64,000 nucleotides of DNA from Colletes latitarsis (Eukaryota > Arthropoda > Insecta > Hymenoptera > Colletidae), in the NCBI RefSeq assembly GCF_051014445.1, contig NW_027488378.1, positions 3,224,001 through 3,288,000 on the forward strand. Reading direction: 5' to 3'. Of the stretch, positions 35,023 to 47,047 are shown in pieces. Below the pieces are notes generated by a model. That model saw nothing but the letters and a program-made list of their open reading frames with translations. It ran no database searches and was not told where the DNA came from. Position 1 is the first letter of the stretch. Every line of letters begins with the position of its first letter. The translations under genes were made by a program, and so were the position numbers.

Positions 35023-38000
35023 GGTTTGAATCACGTAGTAATGTGGTACCACAGCGAAGCAGTCAACTATACCTGGTTTCGATCAATATTTTAGAGGATA
35101 ACAACGGTTACGTCTGGGTTAGGTCTGGGTTATTCCCGCATCTGGCTCATGATTTTGCCTTCTTGGCATACTTGTTGGGCAGATCCTTGGTTTTATCTGG
35201 TTTGAATCACGTAGTAATGTGGTACCACAGAGAAACAGTCCATTAAACTTGGTTTCGATCGATATTTTGGAGGATAAAACCGGTTAGGTCTGGGTTAGGT
35301 CTAGGTTATTCCCGCATCTGGGTCATGATTTTGCCTAATTCGCATACTTGTTGGCCAGATCCTGTGCTTTTTCGAGTTTGAATCACGTAGTAATGTGGTA
35401 CCACACTGAAACAGACAATTAAACCTGGTTTCAATCAATATTTTAGAGGATAAAACCGGTTAGGTCAGGGTTAGGTCTGGGTTATGCCCGCATCTGGCTC
35501 ATGATTTTGCCCTCTTCGCAAACTTGTTGGCCAGATCCTGGGTTTTTTAGGGTTTGAATCACGTAGTAATGTGTCACCACACTGAAACAGTCCATTAAAC
35601 TTGGTTTCGATCCACATTTTAGAGGATAACAACGGTTAGGTCTGGGGTATGCCCGCATCTGGCGCATGATTTTGCCTTTTCCGCATACTTGTTGGCCAGA
35701 TCCTTGGTTTTCTCTGGTTTGAATCACGTAGTAATGTGGTACCACAGCGAAACAGTCCATTAAACTTGGTTTCGATCAATATCTTGGAGGATAAAACCGA
35801 TTAGGTCTGGGTTAGGTCTAGGTTATTCCCACATCTGGGTCATGATTTTGCCTAATTCGCATTCTTGTTGGCCAGATCCTGTGTTTTTTCGGGTTTGAAT
35901 CACGTAGTAATGTGGTACCACACCGAAACAGACAATTAAACCTGGTTTCAATCAATATTTTAGAGGATAAAACCGGTTAGGTCTGGGTTAGGTCTGGGTT
36001 ATGCCCGCATCTGGCTCATGATTTTGCCTCCTTCGCATACTTCTTGGACAGGTCCTGGGTTTTTTCGGGTTTGAACAACGTAGTAATGTGGTGCCACACA
36101 GTAACAGTCAATTAAAGCTAGATTCGGTCAGTATTTCAGTCGGTAACACCGGTTAGGTCTGGGTTAGGTCTGGGTTATGCCCGCATCTCGCTCATGATTT
36201 TGCCTTCTTCGCATACTTGTTGGCCAGATCCTGGGTTTTTTCCTGTTTGAAACACGTAGTAATGTAGTACCACAGCGAAACAGTCTACTAAACCTGGTTC
36301 GATCAATATTTTACTGGGTAACACCGGTTAGATCTGGGTTAGGTCTGGGTTATGCCCGCATCTGGCTCATGATTTTGCCTTTTCCGCATACTTGTTGGCC
36401 AGATCCTTGGTTTTTCGGGTTTGAATCACGTAGTAATGTGGCACCACATTGAAACAGTCAATTAAACCTGGTTTCGATCAATATTTTAGAGGATAAAACC
36501 GGTTAGGTCTGGGTTAGGTCTGGGTTAAGCCCGCATCTCGCTCATGATTTTGCCTTCTTCGCATTCTTGTTGGCCAGATCCTTGGTTTTCTCTGGTTTGA
36601 ATCACGTAGTAATGTGGTACCACACACAAACAGACAATTGAACCTGGTTTCGATCAATATTTTAGAGGATAACACCGGTTAGGTCTGGGTTAGGTCTGGG
36701 TTATGCCCGCATCTGGCTCATGATTTTGCCTTCTTCGCCTACTTGTTAGCCAGATCCTGTGTTTTTTCGGGTTTGAATCACGTAGAAACGTGGTACCAAA
36801 CAGTTACAGTCAATTAAGCCTGGATTCGGACAGTATTTTAGAGGATAACACCGGTTAGGTCTGGGTCTGGTCTGGGTTATGCCCGCATGTGGCTCATGAT
36901 TTTGCCTTTTCCGCATACCTGTAGGCCAGATCCTTGGTTTTCTCTGGTTTGAATCACGTAGTAATGGGGTACCACACTGAAACAGACAATTAAACCTGGT
37001 TTCGATGAATATTATAGAGGATAAAACCGGTTAGGTCTGGGTTAGGCCTGTGTTATGCCCGCATCTGGCTCATGATTTTGCCATCTTCGCATACTTGTTG
37101 GCCATATCCTGGGTTATTTCGGGTTTGAATCACGTAGTAATGTGGAACCACACAGTAACAGTCAATTATACCTGGATTCGGTCAGTATTTTAGTCGGTAA
37201 CACCGGTTAGGACTGGGTTAGGTCTGGGTTATGCCCGCATGTGGCTCATGATTTTGCCTCTTCAGCATACCTGTAGGCCAGATCCTTGGTTTTCTCTGGT
37301 TTGAATCACGTAGTAATGGGGTACCACACTGAAACAGACAATTAAACCCGGTTTCGATGAATATTATAGAGGATAAAACCGGTTAGGTCTGGGTTAGGCC
37401 TGGGTTATGCCCGCATCTGGCTCATGATTTTGCCTTCTTCGCATACTTGTTGGCCAGATCCTGGGTGTTTTCAGGATTGAATCACGTAGTAATGTGGCAC
37501 CACATTGAAACAGTCAATTAAACCTGGTTTCGATTAATATTTTAGAGGATAAAACTGGTTAGGTCTGGGTTAGAAATGGGTTATGTCCACAACTGGCTCA
37601 TGATTTTGCCTTCTTCGCCTACTTGTTAGCCAGATCCTGTGTTTTTTCGGGTTTGAAACACGTAGTAACGTGGTACCAAACAGTTACAGTCAATTAAGCC
37701 TGGATTCGGTCAGTATTTTAGAGGATAACACCGGTTAGGTCTGGGTCAGGTCTGGGTTATGCCCGCATATGGCTCATGATATTGCCCTTTCCGCATACCT
37801 GTTGGCCAGATCCTTGGTTTTCTCTGGTTTGAATCACGTAGTAATGTGGTACCACACTGAGACAGCCAATTAAACCAGGATTCGGTCAGTATTGTAGTCG
37901 GTAACACCGGTTAGGTCTGGGTTAGGTCTGGGTTAAGCCCGCATCTCGCTCATGATTTTGCCTTCTTCGCATTCTTGTTGGCCAGATCCTTGGTTTTCTC

Positions 38001-38529
38001 TGGTTTGAATCACGTAGTAATGTGGTACCACACTGAAACAGACAATTGAACCTGGTTTCGATCAATATTTTAGAGGACAACACCGGTTAGGCCTGGGTTA
38101 GGTCTGGGTTATGCCCGCATCTGGCTCATGTTTTTGCCTTCTTGGCATACTTGTTGGCCAGATCCATGGTTTTCTCTGGTTTGAATCACGTAGTAATGTG
38201 GTACCACACTGAAACAGACAATTAAACCTGGTTTCGATCAATATTTCAGAGGATAACACCGGTTAGGTCTGAGTTATGTCTGGGTTATGCCCGCATCTCG
38301 CTCATGATTTTGCCTTCTTCGCATTCTTGTTGGCCAGATCCTTGGTTTTCTCTGGTTTGAATCACGTAGTAATGTGGTACCACACTGAAACAGACAATTG
38401 AACCTGGATTCGGTCTGTATTTTAGTCGGTAACACCGGTTAGGCCTGGGTTAGGTCTGGGGTATGCCCGCATCTGGCTCATGATTTTGCCTTTTCCGCAT
38501 ACTTGTAGGCCAGATCCGTGGTTTTCTCT
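35023..38529 (+). repeat. 20-monomer type B HOR, 3507 bp, unit 2
   Basis: Full-length copy of the previous unit with scattered substitutions. It shares TGTGCTTTTTCGAG near 35363 with copies near 43432 and 47640, and CACACACAAACAG near 36620 with copies near 44690 and 48899. These private variants show that this unit, not unit 1, was the template for the 4208 bp duplication to the right. Confidence 0.9.
35556..35720 (+). repeat. Short 165 bp monomer variant
   Basis: Counted from GAATCACG to the next GAATCACG this monomer is exactly 165 bases. The missing 11 bases are one copy of GGTTAGGTCTG: the sequence runs AACGGTTAGGTCTGGGGTAT. Similar short monomers occur near 466, 3796, 5546, 9046, 10256, 10950, 11465, 16554, 20059, 23030, 24249, 25811, 32126, 39139, 43709, 47909, 51417 and 53167. 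They act as phase markers for the higher-order repeats. A 10 bp deletion at the same place (GGGTTAGTGCCC) is seen near 10105, 22876 and 25656. Confidence 0.93.
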
Positions 38530-41500
38530 GGTTTGAATCACGTAGTAATGTGGTACCACAGCGAAGCAGCCAACTATACCTGGTTTCGATCAATATTTTA
38601 GAGGATAACAACGGTTACGTCTGGGTTAGGTCTGGGTTATTCCCGCATCTGGCTCATGATTTTGCCTTCTTGGCATACTTGTTGGGCAGATCCTTGGTTT
38701 TATCTGGTTTGAATCACGTAGTAATGTGGTACCACAGAGAAACAGTCCATTAAACTTGGTTTCGATCGATATTTTGGAGGATAAAACCGGTTAGGTCTGG
38801 GTTAGGTCTAGGTTATTCCCGCATCTGGGTCATGATTTTGCCTAATTCGCATACTTGTTGGCCAGATCCTGTGTTTTTTCGAGTTTGAATCACGTAGTAA
38901 TGTGGTACCACACTGAAACAGACAATTAAACCTGGTTTCAATCAATATTTTAGAGGATAAAACCGGTTAGGTCAGGGTTAGGTCTGGGTTATGCCCGCAT
39001 CTGGCTCATGATTTTGCCCTCTTCGCAAACTTGTTGGCCAGATCCTGGGTTTTTTAGGGTTTGAATCACGTAGTAATGTGTCACCAAACTGAAACAGTCC
39101 ATTAAACTTGGTTTCGATCCACATTTTAGAGGATAACAACGGTTAGGTCTGGGGTATGCCCGCATCTGGCGCATGATTTTGCCTTTTCCGCATACTTGTT
39201 GGCCAGATCCTTGGTTTTCTCTGGTTTGAATCACGTAGTAATGTGGTACCACAGCGAAACAGTCCATTAAACTTGGTTTCGATCAATATTTTGGAGGATA
39301 AAACCGATTAGGTCTGGGTTAGGTCTAGGTTATTCCCGCATCTGGGTCATGATTTTGCCTAATTCGCATTCTTGTTGGCCAGATCCTGTGTTTTTTCGGG
39401 TTTGAATCACGTAGTAATGTGGTACCACACTGAAACAGACAATTAAACCTGGTTTCAATCAATATTTTAGAGGATAAAACCGGTTAGGTCTGGGTTAGGT
39501 CTGGGTTATGCCCGCATCTGGCTCATGATTTTGCCTCCTTCGCATACTTCTTGGACAGGTCCTGGGTTTTTTCGGGTTTGAACAACGTAGTAATGTTGTG
39601 CCACACAGTAACAGTCAATTAAAGCTAGATTCGGTCAGTATTCCAGTCGGTAACACCGGTTAGGTCTGGGTTAGGTCTGGGTTATGCCCGCATCTCGCTC
39701 ATGATTTTGCCTTCTTCGCATACTTGTTGGCCAGATCCTGGGTTTTTCGGGTTTGAATCACGTAGTAATGTGGCACCACATTGAAACAGTCAATTAAACC
39801 TGGTTTCGATCAATATTTTAGAGGATAAAACCGGTTAGGTCTGGGTTAGGTCTGGGTTAAGCCCGCATCTCGCTCATGATTTTGCCTTCTTCGCATTCTT
39901 GTTGGCCAGATCCTTGGTTTTCTCTGGTTTGAATCACGTAGTAATGTGGTACCACACTGAAACAGACAATTGAACCTGGCTTCGATCAATATTTTAGAGG
40001 ATAACACCGGTTAGGTCTGGGTTAGGTCTGGGTTATGCCCGCATCTGGCTCATGATTTTGCCTTCTTCGCCTACTTGTTAGCCAGATCCTGTGTTTTTTC
40101 GGGTTTGAATCACGTAGAAACGCGGTACCAAACAGTTACAGTCAATTAAGCCTGGATTCGGACAGTATTTTAGAGGATAACACCGGTTAGGTCTGGGTCT
40201 GGTCTGGGTTATGCCCGCATGTGGCTCATGATTTTGCCTTTTCCGCATACCTGTAGGCCAGATCCTTGGTTTTCTCTGGTTTGAATCACGTAGTAATGGG
40301 GTACCACACTGAAACAGACAATTAAACCTGGTTTCGATGAATATTATAGAGGATAAAACCGGTTAGGTCTGGGTTAGGCCTGGGTTATGCCCGCATCTGG
40401 CTCATGATTTTGCCATCTTCGCATACTTGTTGGCCATATCCTGGGTTATTTCGGGTTTGAATCACGTAGTAATGTGGAACCACACAGTAACAGTCAATTA
40501 TACCTGGATTCGGTCAGTATTTTAGTCGGTAACACCGGTTAGGACTAGGTTAGGTCTGGGTTATGCCCGCATGTGGCTCATGATTTTGCCTCTTCCGCAT
40601 ACCTGTAGGCCAGATCCTTGGTTTTCTCTGGTTTGAATCACGTAGTAATGGGGTACCACACTGAAACAGACAATTAAACCTGGTTTCGATGAATATTATA
40701 GAGGATAAAACCGGTTAGGTCTGGGTTAGGCCTGGGTTATGCCCGCATCTGGCTCATGATTTTGCCTTCTTCGCATACTTGTTGGCCAGATCCTGGGTGT
40801 TTTCAGGATTGAATCACGTAGTAATGTGGCACCACATTGAAACAGTCAATTAAACCTGGTTTCGATTAATATTTTAGAGGATAAAACTGGTTAGGTCTGG
40901 GTTAGAAATGGGTTATGTCCACAACTGGCTCATGATTTTGCCTTCTTCGCCTACTTGTTAACCAGATCCTGTGTTTTTTCGGGTTTGAAACACGTAGTAA
41001 CGTGGTACCAAACAGTTACAGTCAATTAAGCCTGGATTCGGTCAGTATTTTAGAGGATAACACCGGTTAGGTCTGGGTCAGGTCTGGGTTATGCCCGCAT
41101 ATGGCTCATGATATTGCCCTTTCCGCATACCTGTTGGCCAGATCCTTGGTTTTCTCTGGTTTGAATCAGGTAGTAATGTGGTACCACACTGAGACAGCCA
41201 ATTAAACCAGGATTCGGTCAGTATTGTAGTCGGTAACACCGGTTAGGTCTGGGTTAGGTCTGGGTTAAGCCCGCATCTCGCTCATGATTTTGCCTTCGTC
41301 GCATTCTTGTTGGCCAGATCCTTGGTTTTCTCTGGTTTGAATCACGTAGTAATGTGGTACCACACTGAAACAGACAATTGAACCTGGTTTCGATCAATAT
41401 TTTAGAGGATAACACCGGTTAGGTCTGGGTTAGGTCTGGGTTATGCCCGCATCTGGCTCATGTTTTTGCCTTCTTGGCATACTTGTTGGCCAGATCCATG

Positions 41501-41739
41501 GTTTTCTCTGGTTTGAATCACGTAGTAATGTGGTACCACACTGAAACAGACAATTAAACCTGGTTTCGATCAATATTTCAGCGGATAACACCGGTTAGGT
41601 CTGAGTTATGTCTGGGTTATGCCCGCATCTCGCTCATGATTTTGCCTTCTTCGCATTCTTGTTGGCCAGATCCTTGGTTTTCTCTGGTTTGAATCACGTA
41701 GTAATGTGGTACCACACTGAAACAGTCCATTAAACATGG
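38530..41739 (+). repeat. Type B HOR, 19-monomer version, unit 3
   Basis: Follows unit 2 in phase (3507 offset) until about 39743, after which the offset is 3332; exactly one 175 bp monomer, the one with CCTGGTTCGATC, has been lost. Private variants of this unit, TCACCAAACTG near 39082, AATGTTGTGCC near 39594 and TATTCCAGTCGG near 39641, reappear together near 51358-51920 and 53105-53670. It ends near 41739 where an earlier piece is rejoined. Confidence 0.85.
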
Positions 41740-42839
41740 TTTCGATCAATATTTTAGAGGATAAAACTGGTTAGGTCTGGGTTAGAAATGGGTTATGTCC
41801 ACAACTGGCTCATGATTTTGCCTTCTTCGCCTACTTGTTAGCCAGATCCTGTGTTTTTTCGGGTTTGAAACACGTAGTAACGTGGTACCAAACAGTTACA
41901 GTCAATTAAGCCTGGGTTCGGTCAGTATTTTAGAGGATAACACCGGTTAGGTCTGGGTCAGGTCTGGGTTATGCCCGCATATGGCTCATGATATTGCCCT
42001 TTCCGCATACCTGTTGGCCAGATCCTTGGTTTTCTCTGGTTTGAATCACGTAGTAATGTGGTACCACACTGAGACAGCCAATTAAACCAGGATTCGGTCA
42101 GTATTGCAGTCGGTAACACCGGTTAGGTCTGGGTTAGGTCTGGGTTAAGCCCGCATCTCGCTCATGATTTTGCCTTCTTCGCATTCTTGTTGGCCAGATC
42201 CTTGGTTTTCTCTGGTTTGAATCACGTAGTAATGTGGTACCACACTGAAACAGACAATTGAACCTGGTTTCGATCAATATATTAGAGGATAACACCGGTT
42301 AGGCCTGGGTTAGGTCTGGGTTATGCCCGCATCTGGCTCATGTTTTTGCCTTCTTGGCATACTTGTTGGCCAGATCCATGGTTTTCTCTGGTTTGAATCA
42401 CGTAGTAATGTGGTACCACACTGAAACAGACAATTAAACCTGGTTTCGATCAATATTTCAGAGGATAACACCGGTTAGGTCTGAGTTATGTCTGGGTTAT
42501 GCCCGCATCTCGCTCATGATTTTGCCTTCTTCGCATTCTTGTTGGCCAGATCCTTGGTTTTCTCTGGTTTGAATCACGTAGTAATGTGGTACCACACTGA
42601 AACAGACAATTGAACCTGGATTCGGTCTGTATTTTAGTCGGTAACACCGGTTAGGCCTGGGTTAGGTCTGGGGTATGCCCGCATCTGGCTCATGATTTTG
42701 CCTAATTCGCATTCTTGTTGGCCAGATCCTGTGTTTTCTCTGGTTTGAATCACGTAGTAATGTGGTACCACACTGAAACTGACAATTGAACCTGGTTTCG
42801 ATCAATATTTTAGAGGATAACACCGGTTAGGTCTGGGTT
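41740..42839 (+). repeat. Reinserted type B segment
   Basis: 41740-42771 repeats 34021-35052 at a constant offset of 7719, sharing the rare GCCTGGGTTCGG (34191 and 41910) and CAATATATTAGAGG (near 34556 and 42275). After 42772 the sequence switches to the monomer type seen at 31198 (CTGAAACTGACAATT), at an offset of 11575. It reads as a patch from units about 8 and 11 kb to the left. Confidence 0.78.
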
Positions 42840-45800
42840 AGGTCTGGGTTATGCCCACATCTGGCTCATGATTTTGCCTTCTTCGCATACTTGGCCAGAT
42901 CCTGTGTTTTTTCGGGTTTGAATCACGTAGTAACGTGGTACCAAACAGTTACAGTCAATTAAGCCTGGATTCGGTCTGTATTTTAGTCGGTAACACCGGT
43001 TAGGCCTGGGTTAGGTCTGGGGTATGCTCGCATCTGGCTCATGATTTTGCCTTTTCCGCATACTTGTAGGCCAGATCCGTGGTTTTCTCTGGTTTGAATC
43101 ACGTAGTAATGTGGTACCACAGCGAAGCAGTCAACTATACCTGGTTTCGATCAATATTTTAGAGGATAACAACGGTTACGTCTGGGTTAGGTCTGGGTTA
43201 TTCCCGCATCTGGCTCATGATTTTGCCTTCTTGGCATACTTGTTGGGCAGATCCTTGGTTTTATCTGGTTTGAATCACGTAGTAATGTGGTACCACAGAG
43301 AAACAGTCCATTAAACTTGGTTTCGATCGATATTTTGGAGGATAAAACCGGTTAGGTCTGGGTTAGGTCTAGGTTATTCCCGCATCTGGGTCATGATTTT
43401 GCCTAATTCGCATACTTGTTGGCCAGATCCTGTGCTTTTTCGAGTTTGAATCACGTAGTAATGTGGTACCACACTGAAACAGACAATTAAACCTGGTTTC
43501 AATCAATATTTTAGAGGATAAAACCGGTTAGGTCAGGGTTAGGTCTGGGTTATGCCCGCATCTGGCTCATGATTTTGCCCTCTTCGCAAACTTGTTGGCC
43601 AGATCCTGGGTTTTTTAGGGTTTGAATCACGTAGTAATGTGTCACCACACTGAAACAGTCCATTAAACTTGGTTTCGATCCACATTTTAGAGGATAACAA
43701 CGGTTAGGTCTGGGGTATGCCCGCATCTGGCGCATGATTTTGCCTTTTCCGCATACTTGTTGGCCAGATCCTTGGTTTTCTCTGGTTTGAATCACGTAGT
43801 AATGTGGTACCACAGCGAAACAGTCCATTAAACTTGGTTTCGATCAATATCTTGGAGGATAAAACCGATTAGGTCTGGGTTAGGTCTAGGTTATTCCCAC
43901 ATCTGGGTCATGATTTTGCCTAATTCGCATTCTTGTTGGCCAGATCCTGTGTTTTTTCGGGTTTGAATCACGTAGTAATGTGGTACCACACTGAAACAGA
44001 CAATTAAACCTGGTTTCAATCAATATTTTAGAGGATAAAACCGGTTAGGTCTGGGTTAGGTCTGGGTTATGCCCGCATCTGGCTCATGATTTTGCCTCCT
44101 TCGCATACTTCTTGGACAGGTCCTGGGTTTTTTCGGGTTTGAACAACGTAGTAATGTGGTGCCACACAGTAACAGTCAATTAAAGCTAGATTCGGTCAGT
44201 ATTTCAGTCGGTAACACCGGTTAGGTCTGGGTTAGGTCTGGGTTATGCCCGCATCTCGCTCATGATTTTGCCTTCTTCGCATACTTGTTGGCCAGATCCT
44301 GGGTTTTTTCCTGTTTGAAACACGTAGTAATGTAGTACCACAGCGAAACAGTCTACTAAACCTGGTTCGATCAATATTTTACTGGGTAACACCGGTTAGA
44401 TCTGGGTTAGGTCTGGGTTATGCCCGCATCTGGCTCATGATTTTGCCTTTTCCGCATACTTGTTGGCCAGATCCTTGGTTTTTCGGGTTTGAATCACGTA
44501 GTAATGTGGCACCACATTGAAACAGTCAATTAAACCTGGTTTCGATCAATATTTTAGAGGATAAAACCGGTTAGGTCTGGGTTAGGTCTGGGTTAAGCCC
44601 GCATCTCGCTCATGATTTTGCCTTCTTCGCATTCTTGTTGGCCAGATCCTTGGTTTTCTCTGGTTTGAATCACGTAGTAATGTGGTACCACACACAAACA
44701 GACAATTGAACCTGGTTTCGATCAATATTTTAGAGGATAACACCGGTTAGGTCTGGGTTAGGTCTGGGTTATGCCCGCATCTGGCTCATGATTTTGCCGT
44801 CTTCGCCTACTTGTTAGCCAGATCCTGTGTTTTTTCGGGTTTGAATCACGTAGAAACGTGGTACCAAACAGTTACAGTCAATTAAGCCTGGATTCGGACA
44901 GTATTTTAGAGGATAACACCGGTTAGGTCTGGGTCTGGTCTGGGTTATGCCCGCATGTGGCTCATGATTTTGCCTTTTCCGCATACCTGTAGGCCAGATC
45001 CTTGGTTTTCTCTGGTTTGAATCACGTAGTAATGGGGTACCACACTGAAACAGACAATTAAACCTGGTTTCGATGAATATTATAGAGGATAAAACCGGTT
45101 AGGTCTGGGTTAGGCCTGTGTTATGCCCGCATCTGGCTCATGATTTTGCCATCTTCGCATACTTGTTGGCCATATCCTGGGTTATTTCGGGTTTGAATCA
45201 CGTAGTAATGTGGAACCACACAGTAACAGTCAATTATACCTGGATTCGGTCAGTATTTTAGTCGGTAACACCGGTTAGGACTGGGTTAGGTCTGGGTTAT
45301 GCCCGCATGTGGCTCATGATTTTGCCTCTTCAGCATACCTGTAGGCCAGATCCTTGGTTTTCTCTGGTTTGAATCACGTAGTAATGGGGTACCACACTGA
45401 AACAGACAATTAAACCCGGTTTCGATGAATATTATAGAGGATAAAACCGGTTAGGTCTGGGTTAGGCCAAGGTTATGCCCGCATCTGGCTCATGATTTTG
45501 CCTTCTTCGCATACTTGTTGGCCAGATCCTGGGTGTTTTCAGGATTGAATCACGTAGTAATGTGGCACCACATTGAAACAGTCAATTAAACCTGGTTTCG
45601 ATTAATATTTTAGAGGATAAAACTGGTTAGGTCTGGGTTAGAAATGGGTTATGTCCACAACTGGCTCATGATTTTGCCTTCTTCGCCTACTTGTTAGCCA
45701 GATCCTGTGTTTTTTCGTGTTTGAAACACGTAGTAACGTGGTACCAAACAGTTACAGTCAATTAAGCCTGGATTCGGTCAGTATTTTAGAGGATAACACC

Positions 45801-47047
45801 GGTTAGGTCTGGGTCAGGTCTGGGTTATGCCCGCATATGGCTCATGATATTGCCCTTTCCGCATACCTGTTGGCCAGATCCTTGGTTTTCTCTGGTTTGA
45901 ATCACGTAGTAATGTGGTACCACACTGAGACAGCCAATTAAACCAGGATTCGGTCAGTATTGTAGTCGGTAACACCGGTTAGGTCTGGGTTAGGTCTGGG
46001 TTAAGCCCGCATCTCGCTCATGATTTTGCCTTCTTCGCATTCTTGTTGGCCAGATCCTTGGTTTTCTCTGGTTTGAATCACGTAGTAATGTGGTACCACA
46101 CTGAAACAGACAATTGAACCTGGTTTCGATCAATATTTTAGAGGACAACACCGGTTAGGCCTGGGTTAGGTCTGGGTTATGCCCGCATCTGGCTCATGTT
46201 TTTGCCTTCTTGGCATACTTGTTGGCCAGATCCATGGTTTTCTCTGGTTTGAATCACGTAGTAATGTGGTACCACACTGAAACAGACAATTAAACCTGGT
46301 TTCGATCAATATTTCAGAGGATAACACCGGTTAGGTCTGAGTTATGTCTGGGTTATGCCCGCATCTCGCTCATGATTTTGCCTTCTTCGCATTCTTGTTG
46401 GCCAGATCCTTGGTTTTCTCTGGTTTGAATCACGTAGTAATGTGGTACCACACTGAAACAGACAATTGAACCTGGATTCGGTCTGTATTTTAGTCGGTAA
46501 CACCGGTTAGGCCTGGGTTAGGTCTGGGGTATGCCCGCATCTGGCTCATGATTTTGCCTTTTCCGCATACTTGTAGGCCAGATCCGTGGTTTTCTCTGGT
46601 TTGAATCACGTAGTAATGTGGTACCACAGCGAAGCAGCCAACTATACCTGGTTTCGATCAATATTTTAGAGGATAACAACGGTTACGTCTGGGTTAGGTC
46701 TGGGTTATTCCCGCATCTGGCTCATGATTTTGCCTTCTTGGCATACTTGTTGGGCAGATCCTTGGTTTTATCTGGTTTGAATCACGTAGTAATGTGGTAC
46801 CACAGAGAAACAGTCCATTAAACTTGGTTTCGATCGATATTTTGGAGGATAAAACCGGTTAGGTCTGGGTTAGGTCTAGGTTATTCCCGCATCTGGGTCA
46901 TGATTTTGCCTAATTCGCATACTTGTTGGCCAGATCCTGTGTTTTTTCGAGTTTGAATCACGTAGTAATGTGGTACCACACTGAAACAGACAATTAAACC
47001 TGGTTTCAATCAATATTTTAGAGGATAAAACCGGTTAGGTCAGGGTT
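42840..47047 (+). repeat. 24-monomer HOR unit, 4208 bp, copy 1
   Basis: Contains one 3507 bp type B unit plus four further monomers (701 bp): 3507 + 701 = 4208, or 24 x 176 minus 16. The 16 bases are the 13 of the type B unit and one 3 bp CATACTTGGCC deletion near 42890. Copy 2 follows directly. TGCCGTCTTCGCC near 44796 is shared only with 49004, while TAGGCCAAGGTTATG near 45465 is unique to this copy. Confidence 0.87.

Noticed and set aside
35043..35246. Recurrent 67-codon ORF on the plus strand (also near 10361, 13676, 15961, 23131, 38550, 43111, 46618, 50826, 60289 and others)
   Set aside because: It spans a little more than one monomer and exists only where both neighbours lack stops by chance. 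Because 176 is not a multiple of 3, the frame shifts at each monomer. Its apparent conservation is that of the DNA repeat. No promoter, codon bias or known domain is visible.
35482..35760. Recurrent 92-codon ORF on the minus strand (also near 10800, 31975, 38989, 43550, 47758, 51265, 53013)
   Set aside because: It crosses a short 165 bp monomer (a multiple of 3), which lets one frame stay open over two repeats; the product repeats itself internally. It is an effect of the 11 bp deletion, not evidence of a gene.
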